Below are positions 7,377 through 12,690 of a stretch of DNA of 12,690 nt, piece after piece. Source of the DNA: Lachnospiraceae bacterium (lineage in GTDB: Bacteria; Bacillota; Clostridia; Lachnospirales; Lachnospiraceae); the NCBI GenBank assembly GCA_015258095.1, contig JABZIV010000047.1, positions 1-12,690 on the forward strand, in the 5' to 3' direction. Made by a program: the position numbers and the translations under genes. Numbering within the stretch: the stretch's first letter is position 1; every line of letters begins with the position of its first letter. Below the pieces are notes generated by a model. That model was not told the DNA's origin and did no database searches. It saw only the letters and a program-made list of their open reading frames with translations.

Positions 7377-8205
7377 TTTCTTCTCCTCTCCGATCCAGCA
7401 ACTTGCTTAGCATGGTAAAGCCCCGCATAACCAGAAAAGTAATCACAATCATCACAAAGGCAATCACACTGGCACTTGTCCAATCTCCCAAGGCGGTCGC
7501 ACGTTGATATAAAAGAGTTGCAAGCATCATTTTCTTATTTCCGCCTAAAAGCTGCGGGGTAGTGTAAGCCGTCAAAGTTCCGGTAAAGACCAAAATACTG
7601 CCTACAATCATGCCGGGAACGGAAAGCGGCAGAATCACCTTCAAGAAGCTTCGAATCGGACCTGCCCCCAGGGTCGCGGCGGCTTCCATATAGTCCCCCT
7701 CTATTCCCTCCATCACCCCGCTAAGGGTCATAATCATGGTCGGCAGGAAGAGATAAACCGAGCCGATGATGATGGCAAACTCCGTGTACAGAAGGGTTAA
7801 GGGAGCCTTTACCAAACCGCTGAGAAGTAAGATACGGTTCACAATGCCATTTTTCCCCAGGATATTGATCCAGGCAAAACTGCGCACCACAGAGTTCGTA
7901 AGCAACGGAAAAAGTGTCAAAGCGAGAAGGATTCCCTTCCACTTCTTTGACACTGTAGAAATAAAATACGCTGTCGGTAAACCGAGTATGCAGCAAAGAA
8001 CCGTCACAAGAAGGGCAATTCGTATCGTCCGACTTAGAATCGTCAGATTGTAACTGTCCCGGAAAAACTGGAGATATGCCTCTACGCTCAGACGACTTTG
8101 CAGGAAAAAGGTGGGAAAAAGACTGTTCAGTAATGGTACTACCAGAAAAAATACCAAGAGAACGGTACAAGGAAATAAGAGAAAGTACTGCGTCTTCTTC
8201 TGCAT
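7369..8205 (-). CDS. ABC transporter permease, PotB-type
   Basis: A 278-residue inner-membrane permease and the first gene of the ABC operon. Membrane segments are visible at about 7-29, 62-84, 91-113, 143-162, 197-216 and 246-266. The EAA loop reads EAAATLGAGPIRSFLKVILP (174-193). The extended periplasmic stretch after the first helix (30-60) is usual for PotB/YdcU-type permeases. AAGGAG (8212-8217) precedes the ATG, and a near-consensus promoter lies 40-70 bases upstream. It forms the membrane channel with the PotC-type partner. Substrate specificity cannot be assigned from this subunit. Confidence 0.92.
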   Translation of the reverse strand: MQKKTQYFLLFPCTVLLVFFLVVPLLNSLFPTFFLQSRLSVEAYLQFFRDSYNLTILSRTIRIALLVTVLCCILGLPTAYFISTVSKKWKGILLALTLFPLLTNSVVRSFAWINILGKNGIVNRILLLSGLVKAPLTLLYTEFAIIIGSVYLFLPTMIMTLSGVMEGIEGDYMEAAATLGAGPIRSFLKVILPLSVPGMIVGSILVFTGTLTAYTTPQLLGGNKKMMLATLLYQRATALGDWTSASVIAFVMIVITFLVMRGFTMLSKLLDRRGEENA

Positions 8206-8244
8206 AAAATGCTCCTTTATTGTCGTACGGAAAATACGGAGACC

Positions 8245-8274
8245 ATTATAGACGATTCATTTTTATGATTTCAA
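8245..8274 (-). promoter_or_regulatory. Promoter of the ABC-deaminase operon
   Basis: On the minus strand, TTGAAA (8269-8274) and a perfect TATAAT (8245-8250) are separated by 18 bp, close to the sigma-A consensus. The promoter lies in the 86-base gap between the peptidase gene and the first permease gene. No terminator hairpin is visible in that gap, so read-through from the peptidase gene may add to transcription. The leader would be about 35 bases, too short for a riboswitch. Confidence 0.7.
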
Positions 8275-8291
8275 GGTTTTTTAGAACAAAG

Positions 8292-9788
8292 CTACAGCGC
8301 ATACAATTTTGTATACTTCTCTTCAATATAATCCAAGAAATAATTTACATTGAATTCTTCTCCTGTCGCCCTTTTTATAATCTCTCCGGCATCATAGAGA
8401 CAGCCGTAATGCTGCACGTGCTCCTTTAACCACTGCATGATGGTATCGTAGCGATTATTTTGAAGAAGACTGTCCACATCCAAGTCCTTCCGCATGGCGT
8501 GCATAAACTGTGCCGCAAAAGCGGTTCCCAGCGCATAAGTCGGAAAATAACCGAAGCTTCCGTCCGACCAGTGTACATCCTGTAATATACCGACACGGTC
8601 ATTCGGAACATCCAGGCCCAGATATTCCTTGTACTTCGCATTCCACGTTTGATCCAGATTTTCCGTGGAAATCGTCCCGTTAAACAAGCCTTTTTCAATT
8701 TCATACCGAATCACGATATGGAGCGGGTAGGTCAGCTCATCCGCTTCCGTCCGCACAAAGGACGGCTCGGAAAGATTTACCGCACGATAAAATTCATCCA
8801 GTGAAATATTCCCGAGTTCATTTGGAAAATGACGCTGGAAACGCGGATAATGATACTCCCAAAAGGCCCGGGAACGTCCCAGATAATTTTCACAGAGGCG
8901 GGACTGTGACTCATGCATACCGGAAGAAACGCCGTCCGAGAGAATCATTCCGTCATACTTCGGGTCAATGTTGTGCTCATAATAGGCGTGTCCCACCTCA
9001 TGTACCGTGGAAAGAATCGCATTTACCGGTTCGTTCTCGATATACTTCGTAGTGGTACGGCAATCATTTTCACAAGTCCAGGAAGTAAAGGGATGTTCCG
9101 ACTCATTTTGATATCCCCAGGAGGAATCGAAATGAAGGTAAGAAAGAAGCTCCTGCATGAACTTCTTCTGTTCGTCTATTGAGAACTTCTGATGCAGAAA
9201 ATCACTCGGTATCTGCTTCTTTTCCTTCACCTTCCGAATAAGAGGAATCAGACGTTCCTTCAAGGAATGGAAGAAGGCGTCGTACTTTTCTTCCGTCATT
9301 CCCGGCTCAAAATCATCCAGCATCTGGTTATAGATGCTTTTTTCACTTTTCCGATATCCGTATAATCTCTTCTTCCCTTCGATGACTCTCTTCAGGTACG
9401 GTTCAAAAATACGGTAGTCCGCCTTCGATTTTGCCTGAATCCAGGCGTCAAAGGACTCGTCACAGAGTTTCTGAAAGGCAACAAACTCCTCTTTCGGAAT
9501 CAGAACGGAATCCATTGCATTTTTATAATAGAGTGCGATAGCACGCTGATCTTCCGCTCCCACCTCCGGATCGTCCTTCAGCTCCCCGAGCAAAGAAACG
9601 ATCTCCGGATCCGTCTCCAGGCTGAAAAGCTCTCCGGCAAGATAGGCCGAACGTTCATCCCGGTATGACGCTCCCGCCGGCGGCGCCACCGTCTGCTTAT
9701 CAATTCCGATTACCGCAAGCGCCATCTGATAGGCGGAACACTGAAATATCCAATCTCTGTACTTCTTTAGCTTTTCTTCTGTAGTCAT
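8292..9788 (-). CDS. Carboxypeptidase M32 (thermostable carboxypeptidase Taq family)
   Basis: A 498-residue cytosolic zinc metallocarboxypeptidase that removes C-terminal amino acids, except proline, from peptides. The M32 hallmarks are present: HEVGH (His263, Glu264, His267), followed 26 residues later by HESQSR, whose Glu293 is the third zinc ligand. This spacing is the same as in Pyrococcus carboxypeptidase (family knowledge). The motifs DELTYPLH and GYFPTYALG are also conserved. Length is standard for the family and there is no signal peptide. AAAGGAG lies just before the ATG. It is divergent from the metal transporter gene and directly upstream of the ABC operon on the same strand, but no functional link is evident. 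Its likely role is peptide turnover for amino-acid supply. Confidence 0.95.
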   Translation of the reverse strand: MTTEEKLKKYRDWIFQCSAYQMALAVIGIDKQTVAPPAGASYRDERSAYLAGELFSLETDPEIVSLLGELKDDPEVGAEDQRAIALYYKNAMDSVLIPKEEFVAFQKLCDESFDAWIQAKSKADYRIFEPYLKRVIEGKKRLYGYRKSEKSIYNQMLDDFEPGMTEEKYDAFFHSLKERLIPLIRKVKEKKQIPSDFLHQKFSIDEQKKFMQELLSYLHFDSSWGYQNESEHPFTSWTCENDCRTTTKYIENEPVNAILSTVHEVGHAYYEHNIDPKYDGMILSDGVSSGMHESQSRLCENYLGRSRAFWEYHYPRFQRHFPNELGNISLDEFYRAVNLSEPSFVRTEADELTYPLHIVIRYEIEKGLFNGTISTENLDQTWNAKYKEYLGLDVPNDRVGILQDVHWSDGSFGYFPTYALGTAFAAQFMHAMRKDLDVDSLLQNNRYDTIMQWLKEHVQHYGCLYDAGEIIKRATGEEFNVNYFLDYIEEKYTKLYAL

Positions 9789-9807
9789 AAATTCTCCTTT
9801 CTTCCTA

Positions 9808-9836
9808 TTGTCCCTACTCTTTCTCCATGCTATAAC
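9808..9836 (+). promoter_or_regulatory. Candidate promoter of the CDF transporter gene
   Basis: TTGTCC (9808-9813) and TATAAC (9831-9836) are spaced by 17 bp in the divergent gap, 39 bases before the start codon. The -35 matches four of six positions and the -10 five of six. A TATAAT on the opposite strand (9843-9848) could be the -10 of the peptidase gene, though I see no good -35 for it. Both divergent promoters must fit within 86 bases, so they may interfere with each other. Confidence 0.35.
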
Positions 9837-9874
9837 ATCTCCATTATATTGTACAGGGCTTTAGGAGGAGTAGT

Positions 9875-11008
9875 ATGGAAGAGAACGCAAATAAAATCAA
9901 TCTGGAAAAGCGCGGAAAAGCCATCATCCGTGCCGGTATCATCGGCATTCTGGCAAATCTTGTTCTGGCATCCTTTAAGGTTCTCATCGGTTTCCTGTCA
10001 AAGTCCATTTCCATCGTCCTGGACGGCGTAAATAACCTTACCGACGCCTTATCTTCCGTGCTGACCATCGTAGGAATGAAACTCTCTGAAAAGCCTGCGG
10101 ACAGGGATCACCCTATGGGACACGGCAGAACGGAGTATCTCACCGCTTCCGCCATCAGCCTGATTGTTCTCTACGCCGGTATCAGTTCGCTCGTGGAATC
10201 GGTCAAAAAAATTCTGAAAGCGGAAAAGCCCGAGTATACGAGAACCATGCTTCTGCTTCTTTTTGTCGGTGTTCTTATCAAAGTTTTCCTCGGAATCTTC
10301 GTGCGGAAAACGGGAATAAAAGTACACTCCGACTCTCTGAAAGCGCAGGGGCAGGATGCACTCCAGGACGCCGTCATTTCTTCTTCCACTATCGTAGCCG
10401 CTCTCGTCTTTCTATTCTATGGCATCTCTTTAGAAGCTTACCTCGGTGCCGTGATTTCTCTCTTCATCATAAAGTCCGCCTTCGATATCCTCGGAGAAAC
10501 GCTTTCCCGTATCCTGGGAGAGCGCATCAACTCCTCTTTCAGCCGGGATATCCGGCATGCCATTCAGAAGATTCCGGGAATCTACGGTGTATACGATCTC
10601 GTTCTGCATAACTACGGTCCGGGAAAATATCTTGCTTCCGTGCATATCGAAGTACCGGAAAATATGACGGCAAAAGAAATTGACAGTCTGACACGAGAAG
10701 TGGAGGACGTTTGTTACAAAGACTTCGGTATCGTGATGTCCGGTGTCGGGATTTATGCGCGAAATACCGATCCGAAGATTGTAGAACTTCGAGAGGAAAT
10801 CACCGCTTTCCTGATGACCCGAAGAAATATCCTGCAAGTACACGGCTTTTATCTGAAAAAAGAAACGAATTCCATCGACCTGGATGTCGTGTTGGATTTC
10901 AGTGTGGAAGACCGGGACAAGGAAGTGCGGGACATCGAAGCGGAACTGCAAGACCAGTTTAAGCCTTATCATTTCCATGTGACCGGAGACTTTGACATCA
11001 GTGATTGA
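9875..11008 (+). CDS. Cation diffusion facilitator transporter (MntE/YeaB-like)
   Basis: A 377-residue metal/proton antiporter of the CDF family that exports divalent cations across the membrane. The transmembrane domain covers about residues 15-205. The metal-site residues appear to be Asp50 and Asn54 in helix 2 (LDGVNNLTD) and Asp162 and Asp166 in helix 5 (QDALQD). DRDHPMGHGRTEYL (77-90) is the typical loop after helix 2. The Asn replaces one Asp of the FieF-type site, as in Mn2+-linked CDF proteins, so Mn2+ is a reasonable but unproven substrate. The C-terminal part holds the usual dimerisation fold (about 215-300) plus a second alpha/beta segment (about 308-377), which makes it longer than FieF. 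AGGAGG (9863-9868) precedes the ATG. It is a single-gene unit ended by the terminator at 11047-11096. Confidence 0.92.
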   Translation: MEENANKINLEKRGKAIIRAGIIGILANLVLASFKVLIGFLSKSISIVLDGVNNLTDALSSVLTIVGMKLSEKPADRDHPMGHGRTEYLTASAISLIVLYAGISSLVESVKKILKAEKPEYTRTMLLLLFVGVLIKVFLGIFVRKTGIKVHSDSLKAQGQDALQDAVISSSTIVAALVFLFYGISLEAYLGAVISLFIIKSAFDILGETLSRILGERINSSFSRDIRHAIQKIPGIYGVYDLVLHNYGPGKYLASVHIEVPENMTAKEIDSLTREVEDVCYKDFGIVMSGVGIYARNTDPKIVELREEITAFLMTRRNILQVHGFYLKKETNSIDLDVVLDFSVEDRDKEVRDIEAELQDQFKPYHFHVTGDFDISD

Positions 11009-11046
11009 TTCTCCAACGATTTCTTAGCGATGCACAGCCACTAAAT

Positions 11047-11096
11047 AACTGTACGAAAGGAAGAGTCCTCTCTTCTTCGTACAGTTTTTCTTTTTC
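11047..11096 (+). terminator. Strong intrinsic terminator after the CDF gene
   Basis: The arms AACTGTACGAA (47-57 of 11000) and TTCGTACAGTT (76-86) are perfectly complementary. They are extended, past a two-base bulge, by GAAGAG/CTCTTC (11060-11065 with 11070-11075) around a four-base loop. TTTTTCTTTTTC follows directly. The structure starts 38 bases after the CDF stop codon. It separates that gene from the beta-helix gene, which therefore needs its own promoter between 11097 and 11198. I see no convincing one there, only T-rich sequence. Confidence 0.92.
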
Positions 11097-11198
11097 ACAA
11101 AGACTTCACACTTTCCCTTCTTTTTTTCAGTTTCGTTTCAGCTTCCTTTTGTATTCTCTTCGCAGAAACAAAAAACAAACACACGAAATGAGGTCATT

Positions 11199-12690
11199 AT
11201 GAAAAAGAATACATTCAAAAAAAATTTAACTCTTCCCTGCCTGGGAATCGGCATGATGCTTGCTCTGAACGCTTGCGGAACAGCTTCCCAAAGCGCGAGT
11301 GCGGAGACCCTTACGAGCTCCTCCACTACGGTCGGCGGTGCAAGCACCGCCATTCAGGTTTCAGGCGACAACATTTCCATAAAAGGAAACGGGGCAACAA
11401 GGGAAGGAAAAACCATCACCATCTCGGAAGCCGGAACATATGAGCTCAGCGGAACCTTGGAAGAAGGACAGATTAAAATCAATACGGATGGAGAAGTAAA
11501 GCTCATTCTGAATAACTTCAACATTTCCAATTCAACAAGCGCACCAATCGTAGGAGAAAAAGGAAATGTGCAGATTCTTTTAAAGGAAAACAGCAAAAAC
11601 ACCGTCAGTGACAAACGTTCCGCAAAAGAAGAGTCCGACTCTACGGAAAGCGAAGAAAGTTCTGAAAAAACAACAGACTATGACGCTGCAATCTACAGCG
11701 AGGGAGACCTGCTCCTGAGCGGATCAGGGAGTCTCACCGTAGAAGGAGGCTATGAAGACGGTATTCACAGCAAAACGAGCTTAACCGTAGAAAGTGGAGA
11801 ATACAAAATCACCGCTTCCCACCACGGACTGAACGGAAAGAAAACGCTCACGGTAAAAGACGGAACTTTCGACATCACCACTGTAGAAGATGCCCTTCAC
11901 TCTAAGGGAGATGTTTCCGTAGAAAACGGAAAGATTACCGTGAATGCCGGAGACGATGCGCTTCATGCAGACAATACCCTCACGGTAAAAGACGGTACTA
12001 TTAACATTCAAAAATCCAATGAAGGTTTGGAAGGCATTACCGTAAATGTAGAGGGCGGCAATATTTCCATTCAGTCCTCCGATGACGGCATTAACGGTGC
12101 AGGAGAGTCCGAAGACGGCTCTGCCGTAGACATCTCTGTCAATATCTCCGGCGGAAATGTGAAAATTGTTCCGGGCGGGGATGGCATCGACTCCAACGGA
12201 GACCTGAACGTATCCGGCGGTACCATCGTAATCGATGGCCCGTCCGACGGTGGAAATGCACCGATTGACTACGACGGAACGGCAAGTATTACCGGTGGAA
12301 CCGTAGTAGCCAGTGGGAACTCCGGTATGTTCCAGGGATTTGATGAAAGCAGCTCCACACAGTCCAGCGTCATTTACTACCTTAGCGACACGGCAAACGC
12401 GGGAGACAGCGTGAAAATTACCGACTCCAACGGAAAAGAAATCTATTCTTCTTCCGACACTACCCAGAGTTTTAACACCATTCTCTTCAGCAGCGCCGAC
12501 TTGGAAGACGGAAAAGCGTATACCGTGTCGGTCGGTTCCTCCAGTGAATCGGTAACCATCAGCGGTAAGAGCAATACCGTCGGAACAAGAAGCCAGTCTA
12601 TGGGACAGCCGCCGATGAACGACGGTAACACACAGCAGGGCAATCGCGGGCAGCAGGGACAGCCCCCAATGAATGGCGATAACGGACAGC
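11199..12690 (+). CDS. Cthe_2159-like beta-helix (carbohydrate-binding domain) lipoprotein, 3' truncated
   Basis: At least 497 residues, open to the window end with no stop. The N-terminus is a signal peptide with lipobox LNAC and lipidated Cys26, so the protein is surface-anchored. A Ser/Thr-rich spacer follows, then a beta-rich body. From about residue 187 it shows a repeat of about 22 residues: a D-[AG]-[IL]-[HN]-like turn recurs near 187, 209, 231, 253, 275 and 296, between strands of the LTVKDGTFDI type. This is the layout of right-handed parallel beta-helices in the Cthe_2159/DUF4353 'carbohydrate-binding domain-containing' family, in which Asp-rich turns bind calcium. An acidic low-complexity insert (about 146-163) and a C-terminal GQPPMN repeat tail are also seen. 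ATG at 11199 has a weak GAGG site. Polysaccharide or pectin binding is inferred from the family, not shown here. Confidence 0.82.
   Translation, partial: MKKNTFKKNLTLPCLGIGMMLALNACGTASQSASAETLTSSSTTVGGASTAIQVSGDNISIKGNGATREGKTITISEAGTYELSGTLEEGQIKINTDGEVKLILNNFNISNSTSAPIVGEKGNVQILLKENSKNTVSDKRSAKEESDSTESEESSEKTTDYDAAIYSEGDLLLSGSGSLTVEGGYEDGIHSKTSLTVESGEYKITASHHGLNGKKTLTVKDGTFDITTVEDALHSKGDVSVENGKITVNAGDDALHADNTLTVKDGTINIQKSNEGLEGITVNVEGGNISIQSSDDGINGAGESEDGSAVDISVNISGGNVKIVPGGDGIDSNGDLNVSGGTIVIDGPSDGGNAPIDYDGTASITGGTVVASGNSGMFQGFDESSSTQSSVIYYLSDTANAGDSVKITDSNGKEIYSSSDTTQSFNTILFSSADLEDGKAYTVSVGSSSESVTISGKSNTVGTRSQSMGQPPMNDGNTQQGNRGQQGQPPMNGDNGQ
11757..12092 (+). repeat. 22-codon beta-helix coil repeats
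   Basis: The coding repeat has a 66-bp period. At DNA level the best-preserved part is an exact 17-mer, CTCACGGTAAAAGACGG, at 11847-11863 and 11979-11995, 132 bp apart, equal to two coils. The protein turns carry EDGIH, HHGLN, EDALH, DDALH, NEGLE and DDGIN. This suggests growth by internal duplication followed by divergence, with the acidic turn positions kept. Confidence 0.75.
12603..12690 (+). repeat. C-terminal GQPPMN low-complexity repeats
   Basis: GQPPMN is encoded at 12603-12620 and 12657-12674. The next GQ begins at 12684 and runs off the window, so a further unit may follow. The linking sequence is Gln/Asn/Gly-rich. The DNA copies differ at several third positions. This is probably a flexible, surface-exposed tail. 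Confidence 0.65.

Noticed and set aside
8206..8291. Purine-type riboswitch before the ABC-deaminase operon
   Set aside because: TATAAT here is a promoter element with a -35 at 18 bp. The remaining leader is only about 35 bases and lacks the conserved three-way junction bases.
8206..8291. Terminator between the peptidase gene and the ABC operon
   Set aside because: T-rich patches exist but no stem-loop precedes them on the minus strand.
11097..11198. Promoter for the beta-helix lipoprotein gene
   Set aside because: The region is T-rich, with a TATTCT-like -10 but no -35 at proper spacing. A promoter must exist, but its position cannot be supported.

Overview
The window looks like chromosomal DNA of a low-to-mid GC Gram-positive bacterium (Bacillota, probably an anaerobic Clostridia or Lachnospiraceae-type organism). 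The reasons are strong AAGGAGG-type ribosome binding sites on most genes, sigma-A-like promoters, lipoprotein signal peptides, an intrinsic terminator with a long T tract, and gene families common in that group: CPBP protease, zinc-ribbon membrane protein, Cthe_2159-type beta-helix lipoprotein and PotABCD-type ABC cassette. Genus cannot be fixed from sequence reading alone. There is no rRNA, tRNA, CRISPR array or intact mobile element, and no gene-free stretch longer than 300 bases.

Layout. 1-198: downstream region of the first gene, with a 17-bp direct repeat flanking a hairpin and an in-frame repeat-bearing extension beyond the stop codon. 199-1899 (-): zinc-ribbon, single-TM protein with a large extracytoplasmic domain. 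1900-2171: divergent control region with a three-element GGTGTAAG operator-like array between two promoters. 2172-2999 (+): CPBP intramembrane protease, whose 3' end overlaps the convergent deaminase gene by 22 bp. 8205-2978 (-): a five-gene operon of permease, permease, ATPase, lipoprotein binding protein and MtaD-like amidohydrolase, behind a good promoter. 9788-8292 (-): M32 metallocarboxypeptidase. 9875-11008 (+): cation diffusion facilitator, closed by a strong intrinsic terminator. 11199-12690 (+): lipoprotein with a 22-residue-repeat beta-helix, cut by the window end.

How they work together. The best-supported unit is the ABC importer plus deaminase. Gene order, short gaps and one promoter suggest that a small nitrogenous compound is imported and then deaminated or hydrolysed in the cytoplasm. 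The importer is built like polyamine transporters, but its binding protein lacks the aromatic N-terminal polyamine motif, so the substrate is probably something else, such as a nucleoside or purine-like compound. The zinc-ribbon protein and the CPBP protease share a control region and may be co-regulated envelope proteins. The peptidase, metal exporter and beta-helix lipoprotein look like independent transcription units.

The points most worth a second look are the repeat-bearing reading frame past the stop of the zinc-ribbon gene, the operator-like repeat array, the importer-deaminase pairing, and the beta-helix lipoprotein at the right edge.
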